A stretch of 64,000 nucleotides of DNA. Source: Micromonospora matsumotoense (lineage in GTDB: Bacteria > Actinomycetota > Actinomycetes > Mycobacteriales > Micromonosporaceae). The notes under the pieces were generated by a model. That model made no database searches. It was not told where the DNA came from and saw only the letters and a program-made list of their open reading frames with translations. The position numbers were made by a program, and so were the translations under genes. The number at the start of each line of letters is the position of its first letter. Positions within the stretch are counted from its first letter, which is position 1. Positions 1-8,874 of this stretch are shown here, one piece after another. Location: assembly GCF_900091525.1 (NCBI RefSeq), contig NZ_FMCU01000015.1, positions 62,001-126,000 of the forward strand, in the 5' to 3' direction.

Positions 1-624
1 GTGACGCTGGCACTCGCCACGCTTATCGGCGCAGCATCCCCGGCCAGCATCGCGGGGACCGCGACGGCGACGCCTCCGGGGATCCCCTCGAAGACGACGG
101 CACAGTCGCAGCTCAACGCCCTGACCGTCGCCAGCGAGGGTTCCACCAGCGGTTACTCCCGTGACCTGTTCCCCCACTGGATCACCATCAGCGGCAGCTG
201 CGACACCCGGGAGCAGGTCCTCAAGCGCGACGGCACGTCGGTCGTGGTCAACTCCTCGTGCCAGGCCACCTCGGGGCGCTGGTACAGCCCGTATGACGGG
301 GCGACCTGGACCGCCGCGTCGGACGTGGACATCGACCATGTGGTCCCCCTTGCCGAGGCGTGGCGTTCCGGCGCGAGTTCCTGGGCGACCAGCCGCCGGC
401 AGAGCTTCGCCAACGACCTGTCTCACCCGCAACTGATCGCGGTGACCGACAACGTCAACCAGTCCAAGGGAGACCAGGACCCGTCGACGTGGCAGCCGCC
501 GCTGTCGTCGTACCGGTGCACCTACAGCAAGATGTGGATCACCGTGAAGTACGCCTGGGGCCTGCGCCTGCAGTCGTCGGAGAAGTCGGCGCTGCAGAGC
601 ATGCTCAACACCTGCTCCTCCTGA
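1..624 (+). CDS. Secreted HNH-type nuclease (DUF1524-like), 5' end probably cut by window edge
   Basis: Probably an extracellular nuclease of the HNH/DUF1524 group. The motif DIDHVVPLAEAW (about residue 110) supplies the metal-binding Asp-His pair, and the following NDLSHPQLIAVTDNVNQSKG segment is typical of the family. The N-terminus is hydrophobic and Ala-rich like a signal peptide, but the GTG at base 1 has no basic n-region and no visible ribosome site, so the true start may lie upstream of the window. Four cysteines (in GSCDT, SSCQA, YRCTY and NTCSS) fit a disulphide-bonded exported protein. A strong terminator follows directly. Secretion and family are well supported; substrate is inferred. 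Confidence 0.8.
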   Translation: MTLALATLIGAASPASIAGTATATPPGIPSKTTAQSQLNALTVASEGSTSGYSRDLFPHWITISGSCDTREQVLKRDGTSVVVNSSCQATSGRWYSPYDGATWTAASDVDIDHVVPLAEAWRSGASSWATSRRQSFANDLSHPQLIAVTDNVNQSKGDQDPSTWQPPLSSYRCTYSKMWITVKYAWGLRLQSSEKSALQSMLNTCSS

Positions 625-638
625 GTCCGCCCCACATC

Positions 639-681
639 CTGACGTCGGCAGTCGCCCGCTGCGGGGGACTGCCGACGTCAG
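639..681 (+). terminator. Intrinsic terminator after the HNH nuclease gene
   Basis: A perfect 15-base inverted repeat (CTGACGTCGGCAGTC at 639-653 and its complement at 667-681) with a 13-base loop starts 15 bases after the stop codon. There is no long T tract, as is common for high-GC actinobacterial terminators. Confidence 0.75.
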
Positions 682-920
682 AGATTGCCCATAGCCCGTG
701 CCCCGGCATGGCTGTAGCACGTTCAAGCCCGCAGGAGGGCTCGGACCAGAGGATCCGGGGGGTGTGCCCGTTCATCGAGGCGGGGAAGGTATGGCGGGAT
801 GGAACGGTGTTGCTAATGCAGTGGACCCGCGCTTGTTCCGGTGATCGTCGAGTGGATCATCGGGTCTTGCTCGATACCGCTCCGTCGGTCCGCCGGCCAG
901 TGCCGCCGTCTGGTGCGCCT

Positions 921-1901
921 TCACCCCGCGCGGGCTCGTATCGGCGCGTCTGGTCGCGCCCAGTTGTGGCGTGACGTTGGGACTGCGTCCTCGGTCTCGA
1001 TGTCGAGGTCGAGGACATCCAGTTCTATGGCGTCTCCGAGTTTCAGGAGGGTCATGATCCGGGTGATCATCGACCGGCGGACCGCGCGCCGTTGTGGGGT
1101 GCTGTCGTGCGCGCGTAGGTGATCGCGCATCTGTTGCCACGCATCGGGTTCGACGGTGCGGGGGGTGGGGGTGTTGCCTCTGGCCAGGAGGCGTCGCCAG
1201 CGTCGTCGGGGTTGGGTCTCAGTGGCGGCGATGTCGGTGACGACGTGCTGCAGGAGCCGCATTTGCTTCTCGACCTCGGCGCGTTGTCGCGCGAGGTCGT
1301 CGACCTCGTGGCGGGCGGCGTCGATGATCACTTTGACGTCGGCGCGGGCCTGGCGCAGCAGGAACGCTGCCTGACGGCGGGCGGCGCTGATGATCTCGTC
1401 GGCTGTCTCGATGCCGGCGGCCTGGGCCACGGCCGGGCAGCAGTCGAATGCCAGCGGCGTAAGAGGCGTCGGGTCGCCGGCGTCGTGGGTGCGGTAGCCG
1501 GCCTTCGCGGCGGCCTGGTACCAGCGGCGTGCCCGTGTCAGGTCGCCTTCGGTTGTCGATGGGGTGTCGATACTGGTGTTGTCGGTGACGACGGAGCGGT
1601 ACTCGAGCAGCATCGCCAGGCGTACCGCAGCGTCGGCGACGTCGCGGGCGGCGGCGATGTGTAGCCAGTGCTCGGCCTGGTCCCGCCGTCCGTGAATCTG
1701 GTAGTGGATGCCGAGCAGGTAGGCGGCGGTGCCGAGTTCGGCGTCTGCGATGGTGTCGTCCATCTGTCGGCACTGACGCGGGTCGGCCGCGCGCCGCGCG
1801 TGCAGGTGCAGGACCCGACGGGCCTCCACAGAGGTGTTGCGGGTCGATCGGGGGCCGAGGCAGGTGTCTACCGCATGTTTCAGGTCGTCTGCGATGCTCA
1901 C
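921..1901 (-). CDS. Sel1/TPR-like repeat protein coupled to a sigma factor
   Basis: Unrecognised protein of 326 residues. The N-terminal half has helical, Ala-rich repeats resembling Sel1/TPR units (for example AELGTAAYLLGIHYQIHGR, then ARRWYQAAAKAGY). The middle is a charged coiled-coil stretch (EVDDLARQRAEVEKQMRLLQ) and the C-terminus is basic, then acidic. Its GTG start overlaps the stop of the upstream sigma-factor gene by four bases and has a strong ribosome site (GGAGGG), so the two are translationally coupled. By position it could modulate the sigma factor, but it has no membrane segment or zinc motif of a classical anti-sigma factor. Confidence 0.65.
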   Translation of the reverse strand: MSIADDLKHAVDTCLGPRSTRNTSVEARRVLHLHARRAADPRQCRQMDDTIADAELGTAAYLLGIHYQIHGRRDQAEHWLHIAAARDVADAAVRLAMLLEYRSVVTDNTSIDTPSTTEGDLTRARRWYQAAAKAGYRTHDAGDPTPLTPLAFDCCPAVAQAAGIETADEIISAARRQAAFLLRQARADVKVIIDAARHEVDDLARQRAEVEKQMRLLQHVVTDIAATETQPRRRWRRLLARGNTPTPRTVEPDAWQQMRDHLRAHDSTPQRRAVRRSMITRIMTLLKLGDAIELDVLDLDIETEDAVPTSRHNWARPDAPIRARAG

Positions 1902-2422
1902 GCGCTGTTCCCTCCTTCGGTGTCGGCCCTGGCGCCGGCCAGCCGCTCCTGCAGGGTGCGCAGCCCGCGGGCCTTGTGGGTCTTGAGTGCCGACACGCTG
2001 ATGCCGAGGATCTCCGCGGCGGCGGACTGGTCGAGATCACATAGTTCGGTCAGCACCACGACCTCCCGCTGTCGGGTGGGCAGCCGACGTAGTGCGGCGA
2101 GGAGATCCAGCTGCTGGTCCAGGTCGCGAGCGGGACCGGCGGGCAGGTCGTCTGCCTCCTGGCGTTGTTCCAACGAGTCCATCTGCATGGGTGCAGCAAC
2201 CCGGCGGGCGAGTTGTTGGCGGGCCAGCCGGTACATGAGGATCTCCGGTCGGCTGTAGCGGCCCCAGTAGTGGCGCACCAAGATCATGACTTCCTGCACG
2301 ACGTCTTCCGCCGCGTGCCGGTCGCCGGTCCAAGCCGCCACCGCCTTGAACAGCTTCCCTCGCCACGCTGTGTAGAAGGAGATGAATTGCTCGTTCGCCT
2401 CATCGCTGGTCACCTTCCGCAT
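1898..2422 (-). CDS. ECF-type RNA polymerase sigma factor
   Basis: A 174-residue sigma-70 family protein. Region 2 is visible in FISFYTAWRGKLFKAVAAWT and RHAAEDVVQEVMILV, and region 4 in LPTRQREVVVLTELCDLDQ followed by the helix-turn-helix AAEILGISVSALKTHKARG. The ATG at 2422 is preferred because homology begins just after it; an in-frame GTG exists at 2551 but adds a 43-residue tail without family features. It would redirect RNA polymerase to its own promoters, probably including that of this pair. The downstream repeat protein overlaps its stop codon. Confidence 0.85.
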   Translation of the reverse strand: MRKVTSDEANEQFISFYTAWRGKLFKAVAAWTGDRHAAEDVVQEVMILVRHYWGRYSRPEILMYRLARQQLARRVAAPMQMDSLEQRQEADDLPAGPARDLDQQLDLLAALRRLPTRQREVVVLTELCDLDQSAAAEILGISVSALKTHKARGLRTLQERLAGARADTEGGNSA

Positions 2423-3445
2423 CCCGCGCCCGCGCCACCAGACTCCGGACGGATCTGGTCCGGACGCTGAAGCCCCCGGCATGACCTGCGCCAGTCGTGG
2501 CCGGCAACGAGACGGGCGCACTGCTTCGCACTGTGCATGCCGCCGCACCACGGTTTACCACGCACGGACATCCTCCTCGGGGACGTGAACGACGTGAATC
2601 GTCGCTACCCAGAAGAGGCTCACAATCGGTAGCGAGGTCTACATGGCTTGACGAATCGTGACCTTGCTGTAACAGAAAGCGATGATCATGAGTTGCGACC
2701 CCGACCCCACTGACGCCCGCCGATGGAGGCTTGGAAGGCTTCCGGCCAGGCCATTGCGAGGTCCCCGAACCTCTCGTGGCGTAGATGAAGAGAATCCGCC
2801 TTCTGGGAGTGCGTGGAGGAGCTGCCCGCGTTGGGCGGCCGCCGACCGAACCGTTCACCGGCACCGTCATGCGGCGGCGCTTCGGCCGAGCGAGGGGTGG
2901 GTGAGCCGACACCGTGACCCGCCGCAGTACCAGAATTGCCAGGGTGGGTCAGGCACTGAGGAGCGCCCTGTCGCCGACAGCCCCAACTCCGGGTAGGCGC
3001 AGGGGCGGCGATTGACAAACTCCACACGAGACGAGGCCCGTCCGTCAACCGTTTCGAGACCTGACCGATGGCAAGAGCCGGCCCGCACCGTAATGTCCGC
3101 CCTCATGCCTTGGTCGTGTACGGGCATGCCCGAACCGGAATAGGAGTGATATAGACGATATTGGATTTTCGCACGTACAGAACCGCCGAGTGCAGCGCCC
3201 GGAAGTTGCGCCATCCGCAACCGATCACCCTTCCTCGTCATGCGCCATCGGCGACTACTCAAAGTGGTCGCTCGCGTATCCGCCGGGACGGGCGAATGTC
3301 GGGAGAACGGGAGGCGGCTCGTTCACGTATCGGCACGAGAGTGCCTGCGGGTAAGCAAGCTGATGGACCCCACTTTTGTGATGAGTGTTGTGCGGGTTAC
3401 TGTTCTGTAGTTCATGCAGGTAGACGAGGTGAAGGGAATGTGCGC
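2423..3445. other. About 1 kb intergenic region with no convincing gene
   Basis: This stretch separates the leftward sigma-factor gene from the rightward lsr2 gene. It is less GC-rich than its surroundings around 3100-3420 and presumably holds both promoters. Open frames here have no family signature, codon bias or ribosome site. An AT-rich patch near 3150 (TGATATAGACGATATTGG) and another near 3370-3415 are the likeliest promoter sites for lsr2, but neither gives a clean consensus pair. Confidence 0.4.
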
Positions 3446-3832
3446 ATGGCCAAGCAGATCATCCACAGGCTCATTGACGACCTGGATGGCGGGGACGCCG
3501 ACGAGACGGTCGGGTTCGCGCTCGACGGGGTGCGGTACGAGATCGACCTGTCGGCTCTCAATGCCGAAAAGCTCCGCAGCGTCTTGGCCCGCTACACCAC
3601 TCACGGCACCAGAGTCGGCCGCGGGGGCGTAGCCGTCGACAGCCGGGCCGCCCGCGGGAGCGCGGCAGGCTTTGCGGGGCGGAGCATCAACGGCCCCAGC
3701 CGCGTCACCACCGACAGGGAACAGAACAAGGCGATCCGGGACTGGGCCAAGAAGGCCGGCAAGAACATCTCCGACCGGGGTCGCATTCCCCAGGAAATCG
3801 TCGAGGAATACCACTCCAAGGCCGGCCGCTGA
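3446..3832 (+). CDS. lsr2: Lsr2 nucleoid-associated protein
   Basis: A 128-residue xenogeneic silencer of the Lsr2 family, which bridges DNA and represses AT-rich, horizontally acquired genes. The N-terminal dimerisation domain is clear (IIHRLIDDLDGGDADETVGF then ALDGVRYEIDLS). The C-terminal DNA-binding domain has IRDWAKKAGKNISDRGRIP, whose RGR is the minor-groove AT-hook-like motif. The ATG at 3446 follows a GAAGGGA ribosome site at good spacing; an in-frame GTG at 3440 sits too close to it. An IS element lies 30 bases downstream, so the gene is intact but at the edge of a mobile-DNA patch. Confidence 0.93.
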   Translation: MAKQIIHRLIDDLDGGDADETVGFALDGVRYEIDLSALNAEKLRSVLARYTTHGTRVGRGGVAVDSRAARGSAAGFAGRSINGPSRVTTDREQNKAIRDWAKKAGKNISDRGRIPQEIVEEYHSKAGR

Positions 3833-3862
3833 CCTTCACCGCCATACGTACGACAAACACAG

Positions 3863-4780
3863 TGAGCCTTTTTCAACCTGATCTTGCAGGTCAGCCCCGG
3901 TAGTAGGGGCCGGTGATCGATGAGGGCGAGGCTCCAGGTAGGACAGCAAATCGACCAAAACCCGATGCCCCGACCGGGAGCCTCGCCATGCGGTCCTACC
4001 CGTCCACGATCTCGTTGTCCAGCCGGGCCCTGAACCACCTCGCCGACCGCATCCGCAGTCACCGCCAGCAGCGCAAATCCCGATGGCGACGGCTCAACCC
4101 CGGCCGTCAGGCGCTACTGGCTCTGGCTCACCTGCGCAACGGCGACACCTACACCCGCCTCGCTGCCGGCTTCGAGATCGGCATCGCGACGGCTTGGCGT
4201 TACGTCCAGGAAGCGATCGTCCTGCTCAGCGCCGCCGCCGAGGACCTGGACACCGCCATGCGGCGCATCCGGCTGCTGGCGTACGCGATCCTGGACGGCA
4301 CCCTGATCCCGATCGACCGCGTCGCCGACCAGAAGCCCTACTACTCCGGCAAGCACAAGCGCCACGGCGTGAACGTGCAGGTCATCGCCGACGCGCTCGG
4401 GCGCCTGGTGTGGGCCTCGCCAGCACTGCCCGGCGCCACCCATGACCTGACCGCCGCCCGCAATCACGGCATTATCGAGGCCCTGACCAGCGCCGACGTC
4501 ACGACTTTCGCCGATAAGGGCTACCAAGGCGCCCGCGGCACCGTGCGCACCCCGTTCAAACGACGCCGCTTCCGGCCGAAGCTGTCACGCCGACAGAAGG
4601 CGGTCAACCGGGCTCACGCCAAGATCCGCGCCCGCGGCGAACGGGCGATCGCCACGCTCAAGACCTGGAAGATCCTGGTCAAGCTGCGTTGCTGCCCACG
4701 CCGCGCGACCCCAATCGTGCAGGCGATCCTCGTGCTGCACCACGTCGAAACCAACCGCTACGCAGGATGAAAAAGGCTCA
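3863..4780 (+). mobile_element. IS5-like insertion sequence
   Basis: A 918-base element bounded by 18-base inverted repeats that differ at one position (TGAGCCTTTTTCAACCTG at 3863-3880 and the complement of TGAGCCTTTTTCATCCTG at 4763-4780). It carries one transposase gene whose TGA stop lies inside the right repeat. No clean target duplication is visible at the two borders. Confidence 0.85.
3988..4770 (+). CDS. IS5-family DDE transposase
   Basis: A 260-residue transposase with an N-terminal helix-turn-helix (YTRLAAGFEIGIATAWRYV) and a DDE_4-type catalytic domain. The likely acidic triad is the Asp in AILDGTLIPIDR, the Asp in FADKGYQGARG and the Glu in RARGERAIATLKTWKIL. The ATG at 3988 follows a GGGAG ribosome site; an upstream in-frame GTG at 3913 would add only low-complexity residues. 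Length fits the family, so the enzyme looks intact. The last codons form part of the right inverted repeat. Confidence 0.88.
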   Translation: MRSYPSTISLSSRALNHLADRIRSHRQQRKSRWRRLNPGRQALLALAHLRNGDTYTRLAAGFEIGIATAWRYVQEAIVLLSAAAEDLDTAMRRIRLLAYAILDGTLIPIDRVADQKPYYSGKHKRHGVNVQVIADALGRLVWASPALPGATHDLTAARNHGIIEALTSADVTTFADKGYQGARGTVRTPFKRRRFRPKLSRRQKAVNRAHAKIRARGERAIATLKTWKILVKLRCCPRRATPIVQAILVLHHVETNRYAG

Positions 4781-5877
4781 GTCAGCCGCCATACGCCTTC
4801 CACCGCAGCACGACAACACCAACGAGAGCCCACCGGCTGCTTCCGGCATGCGCCGCCGGGCGGGAGCAGCATGCGTCTGATGCTGCGACACTCATGCCGA
4901 TTGTCGTCCGGAGGTGGTAGGAGATCACCGGCGGTCCGCATACCGGCGCACTCCGCTCACTGGGAAGGTCGCACCTCGAGACGATCGACCAGCGCAGGTG
5001 GGTGTGTACAACTAACGGCTGATCGACCGATCAAGGGAGAGACGCCAGATGACGACCGAGATCACCATCGAGCAGCCGGCTGTGGAGCCGACCGGTGCGG
5101 TCACGGACGAGCAGCTGATCGCGATGCTGGTCGATCGGGCCCGGGGTGAAGGGCTGAAGCTGACCGGTGAGGGCGGGCTGCTGCAGCAGCTGACCAAGCG
5201 GGTCCTGGAGTCCGCGTTGGACGGGGAGATCACCGACCACGTCGGCTACGACAAGCACGACCCGGCCGGTCGGGGCAGCGGGAACACCCGTAACGGCAGC
5301 CGGACCAAGACAGTGCTCACCGACGTCGGCCCGGTCGAGATCCGGGTCCCTCGCGACGCTGCCGGGACGTTCGAGCCGCAGATCGTGCGCAAGCGGCAGC
5401 GTCGGCTGACCGGGGTCGACGACCTGGTCCTGTCGTTGTCGGCCAAGGGTTTGACGCACGGGGAGATCGCCGCCCATCTGGCCGAGGTGTACGGCGCCGA
5501 GGTGTCGAAGCAGACGATCTCCACCATCACCGACAAGGTCCTCGACGGGATGGCCGAGTGGCAGAACCGGCCTCTCGACCGGGTGTATCCGGTCGTGTTC
5601 ATCGATGCCATCAACGTCAAGATCAGGGATGGTCAGGTCGCGAACCGGCCGATCTACCTGGCCATGGCGGTCACCGTCGACGGCCACCGGGACATCCTCG
5701 GGATCTGGGCCGGTGACGGCGGTGAAGGCGCGAAGCACTGGCTGCACGTGCTCACCGAGCTGAAGAACCGCGGCGTGGCCGACGTGCTGATGCTCGTCTG
5801 CGACGGGCTCAAGGGCCTACCCGAGGCGGTGGAGACGGTCTGGCCGCGCACGATCGTGCAGACCTGTGTGGTTCACC

Positions 5878-8044
5878 GGAGCCGTCAAGAAACAACCTGC
5901 AGGTTTCGCGGCTCTGGGATTCTGGTCGGTGGGTGTTCGACGGAGGCAAGGAGGTCGATGGGGGTGGCGTACTGGTGCTTGGCGGGGGTGAGGGTGGTGC
6001 GGCGGTCGTCGAGGATGGGCAGGACGTCGTTGATGGCGTTTCGGAGGGTGCTGCGGGAGACGTCGAACAGTTCGGCGAGGGTGTTGAGGCCGCTGACTCG
6101 ACGTCGGTAGAGGATCGTGGCGAGGATCCGGTCGCTGTCGGTGATCTTCTGCCGGAAGACCCCGGCGCGGGTGCCCAGGCGTCGGTCAGCGCCGCGTTGG
6201 CGGTGGCGGCGTTCTTCGATCGCGGCGGCGTAGGGAACGATCAGTTCTTCGAGCAGGGTGTGCAGCGCTTCACGGGTCATGCCGGTCAGTCGCGGGTCGG
6301 TCAGCCGGTAGCGGGTGGGCGGGTGTGTAGCCGGTCCGGTGTTGGTGGTCCAGGCGCGTAGGTCCTCGGCGCGGGTGAAGTAGCGCACGACGGTCGGGGT
6401 GATGGTGATCTTCTGTTCGTCGATGAGCTGCCGGGTGGCCTTGATGGCCTGGCCGATCGTGACCGGGTTGATTCCGAGCAGGTCACAGAGCACTTTTTGC
6501 GGGCAGACCTGCCGCAGGTAGAGGACGGTGAGTAGGGTCTCGTCGGCGTCGCGCAGCAGCGATCGGCTGCGGCCGTTGGTGGCCACGCACCGGCCGCCGC
6601 GCAGCACGTAGCGGTGCTGTTGCCTGCGGGCTGCCTGGGCGGGCGCCAGCTGGGCCTGCAGCGCGTCCAGCTCAGTGGTGCTCATGCCGGTCAGCCGCGG
6701 GTCGGCGAGCAGTTGCAGGGCTTGGGTGCGGGCTGCGGCGCGCTGGTCGGCGGACGGCGGCGCGGTGTTGGCGCCGGTCGGGGCGATGCTGTAGTTCCAC
6801 TGGCCGCGTTCGGCGTGCGGGGTGATTGGCAGGGCCTGCAGTTGGTCGCGGCTGACGGCCACCCCGGTCGGGTAGATGCCGTGGTCGAGGACGGCCTCGA
6901 CCCGTAGCCCGGTCCGGGTGGTGGTCGCGGCGATCGTGTTGAGGACGACCTCGTGGCTGGTCAACGGGCGGCCTCGCCAGTTCGTGGTGATGTGGGAGAA
7001 CAGGCCGTGTTCGATCTTGTTCCACTTCGAGGTGCCCGGCGGGAAGTGGCAGACCGTGACCATCAGGCCAGCTTCGGCGGCGAACGCGGCCAGTTCGGCT
7101 TTCCAGAGCCGGTAGCGGTAGCTGTTTGATCCTCCGGCGTCCGCGGTGATCAGCAGGCGTGTGGCCTGCGGGTGGTCCAGTCGGCCTCTGGCCTGCCACC
7201 AGGCCCGGATCGAGGCGACCGCGAACGCTGCGGTGTCGTGGTCGAGTCCGACGTTGACCCATCCGGTGTTCGCGGTCATGTCATAGATCCCGTAAGGGAT
7301 GACCGTGTCCACTCGTGGGCCGGCGAAGAAGCTGTGGTCTTCGACCTGGACCGGCTGTCCGGATGGCCGCCACTCCCGCCCGGCCATCGGCAGCAGCCCC
7401 ACCTGTTCCTTCTTCTTCGCGTCCACGCTGATCACCGGCTGCCCGGCAACCTGATGGTCTTTGACCTGTTCGTTGAGATAGCGGAACTGGGCATCCCGGT
7501 CGGGGTGCTGATCACCTTCCAGGGTCTTGGCGGTGCCCTGCAAGCTGAACCCGTTGGCCTTCAACAGCCGTCCGACTGTCATCGCCGAGACCATTCGGCC
7601 CTGCCGGCCCAGTTCGGCGGCCAGGTTACGCAACGACTTCGTCGTCCAGCGCAACGGGGAACACGGGTCACCCCGCTCGTCCGGCTCAACCAACCCGAGC
7701 AACGCCGGCACCAGCCCTGGATCACGCTCCTCAGCGCGACTGCGGCCACCCCCGGCCCGACGGACCCGCCCAACCGGCATCGGTTCGCCGCCACCATCCA
7801 GTTCGGAAACCCCCCGGCGCACCGTGGTCTCGCTGACCCTGGCGATGTGTGCTACCAGGCGAATCCCACCGTGTCCGAGCAGCCGGGCCTCGACCCCGAG
7901 CAGCAAACGACGCTGTCGCTCGTCCAGATGAGGCAACAACGCGTCGAGACGCGCCGCAAGCTGAGCAAGCACACCATCCACAATCGCCACAACAGTCCAA
8001 CGAGGACAGCATCGGGAAGCGACAGGTTGTTTCTTGACGGCTCC
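5878..8044 (-). mobile_element. ISAzo13-family insertion sequence nested in the IS256 transposase
   Basis: A 2167-base element with perfect 22-base inverted repeats (5878-5899 and 8023-8044, beginning GGAGCCGTCAAGAAACAACC). It is flanked by a 3-base target duplication, ACC (5875-5877 and 8045-8047). The identical ends and uninterrupted transposase suggest a recent insertion. Confidence 0.95.
5885..7990 (-). CDS. ISAzo13-family transposase with long duplicated C-terminal extension
   Basis: A 701-residue protein. Residues 1 to about 400 match the ISAzo13 transposase: an N-terminal HTH (GHGGIRLVAHIARVSETTVR), then a DDE core including VISVDAKKKEQVG, LLITADAGGSNSYR and FPPGTSKWNKIEHGLFSHI. The remaining roughly 300 residues contain two related units of about 110 residues. 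Each begins DPRLTGM and contains a putative HTH (LLCDLLGINPVTIGQAIKA-like and LAELFDVSRSTLRNAIND). Start is a GTG at 7990, about 33 bases inside the right repeat. The TGA stop lies within the left inverted repeat. Confidence 0.9.
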   Translation of the reverse strand: MAIVDGVLAQLAARLDALLPHLDERQRRLLLGVEARLLGHGGIRLVAHIARVSETTVRRGVSELDGGGEPMPVGRVRRAGGGRSRAEERDPGLVPALLGLVEPDERGDPCSPLRWTTKSLRNLAAELGRQGRMVSAMTVGRLLKANGFSLQGTAKTLEGDQHPDRDAQFRYLNEQVKDHQVAGQPVISVDAKKKEQVGLLPMAGREWRPSGQPVQVEDHSFFAGPRVDTVIPYGIYDMTANTGWVNVGLDHDTAAFAVASIRAWWQARGRLDHPQATRLLITADAGGSNSYRYRLWKAELAAFAAEAGLMVTVCHFPPGTSKWNKIEHGLFSHITTNWRGRPLTSHEVVLNTIAATTTRTGLRVEAVLDHGIYPTGVAVSRDQLQALPITPHAERGQWNYSIAPTGANTAPPSADQRAAARTQALQLLADPRLTGMSTTELDALQAQLAPAQAARRQQHRYVLRGGRCVATNGRSRSLLRDADETLLTVLYLRQVCPQKVLCDLLGINPVTIGQAIKATRQLIDEQKITITPTVVRYFTRAEDLRAWTTNTGPATHPPTRYRLTDPRLTGMTREALHTLLEELIVPYAAAIEERRHRQRGADRRLGTRAGVFRQKITDSDRILATILYRRRVSGLNTLAELFDVSRSTLRNAINDVLPILDDRRTTLTPAKHQYATPIDLLASVEHPPTRIPEPRNLQVVS

Positions 8045-8676
8045 ACCTGCTGCGCAACTCGTTCCGGTACGCGGCCCGCCAGGACTGGGACAAGATCGCC
8101 AAGGCGCTCAAGCCGGTCTACACCGCACCCACGGAGGACGCCGCGACCGAGCGGTTCCTCGAGTTCGCCGAGGCCTGGGGTCGCAAGTACCCGGCGATCG
8201 TCCGGTTGTGGGAGAACGCCTGGGCGGAGTTCGTGCCGTTCCTGGCCTTCGACGTCGAGATCCGCAAGGTCATCTGCTCCACGAACGCGATCGAGAGCGT
8301 CAACGCGCGTATCCGCAAGGCCGTCCGGGCCCGTGGGCACTTCCCGAACGAGCAAGCCGCACTCAAGTGCGTGTACATGGCGCTGATGAGCCTCGACCCG
8401 ACCGGCACCGGCCGCCGGCGGTGGACCATGCGCTGGAAAGCACCCCTGAACGCCTTCCAGATCGCCTTCGAAGGCCGGCTCACCCCGGCCAACCACTGAC
8501 CACCTCAACAACCAAGATCAGCCGTTAACTTGACACTCCCGCGCAGAGTTCGTGGACTGGGAACGGCGGTGAGTTGGCGGCGGCGAGGTGTCGCGGTGCG
8601 TTGGCCGCCGAGCGTGTGGCGGGATCCTCGTCGAATACGGGATCGTGGGCTCGGGCGCGTGCGTACCGTCGAGGGG

Positions 8677-8874
8677 ATGGAGGTGTTGCTGCGCGGCGGG
8701 CCCGGTGACGGGCAGGTGGTGCCCGGCGGCGGCGAAATCGTCGCGTGGCGGGCCTGCCTGTACGAGATCACGCTGGAGTTCGGCCACCTGCGGGAGCGCG
8801 ACCTGCGGGTGTACCGGCACCGCTCTGACTGTTGCGAGGCCTTTGGTCGGGGCGCCGAAGACCGCTGCGAGTAG
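8677..8874 (+). CDS. Small protein with LLRGGPGDGQ motif, uncertain
   Basis: A possible 65-residue protein beginning MEVLLRGGPGDGQVVPGG. This opening resembles short actinobacterial proteins with an N-terminal LRGGP.DGQ motif (DUF5988-like). A GAGGGG ribosome-like sequence lies immediately before the ATG, closer than ideal. It sits just outside the IS256 element. Longer in-frame starts run into the IS end and are not credible. It could be a chance frame in GC-rich DNA. Confidence 0.4.
   Translation: MEVLLRGGPGDGQVVPGGGEIVAWRACLYEITLEFGHLRERDLRVYRHRSDCCEAFGRGAEDRCE

Larger units (their letters stand above)
5049..8499 (+). pseudogene. IS256-family transposase split by an ISAzo13-like insertion
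   Basis: The coding sequence runs 5049-5877 and resumes at 8048-8499. Joined, it gives 426 residues without a frameshift, reading through TCVVH into LLRNSFRYA, which is the normal IS256 sequence. The 5' part has the family N-terminus and the Asp of VFIDAINVKIRDG; the Asp of LVCDGLKGLPEA follows. The 3' part has the Glu-containing STNAIESVNARIRKAVR. With the catalytic residues on separate fragments the gene should be inactive. The ATG has a good ribosome site (AGGGAGAG). Confidence 0.93.
5000..8540 (+). mobile_element. IS256-family element interrupted by a second IS
   Basis: Outer inverted repeats of about 25 bases (5000-5024 and 8516-8540) share the inner block TAACGGCTGATC exactly and the outer pattern GGGWGTGT. 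The flanks both carry GCGCAG (4992-4997 and 8541-8546), a probable remnant of the target duplication, offset by two bases from the left repeat. Removing the inner element at 5878-8047 restores one continuous transposase gene and an element of about 1.37 kb, the usual size for IS256 relatives. Confidence 0.85.

Noticed and set aside
3839..4796. CCGCCATACG on both sides of the IS5-like element as a target duplication
   Set aside because: The copies lie 14 and 6 bases away from the inverted repeats rather than next to them, so they cannot be the duplication made by insertion; probably chance.
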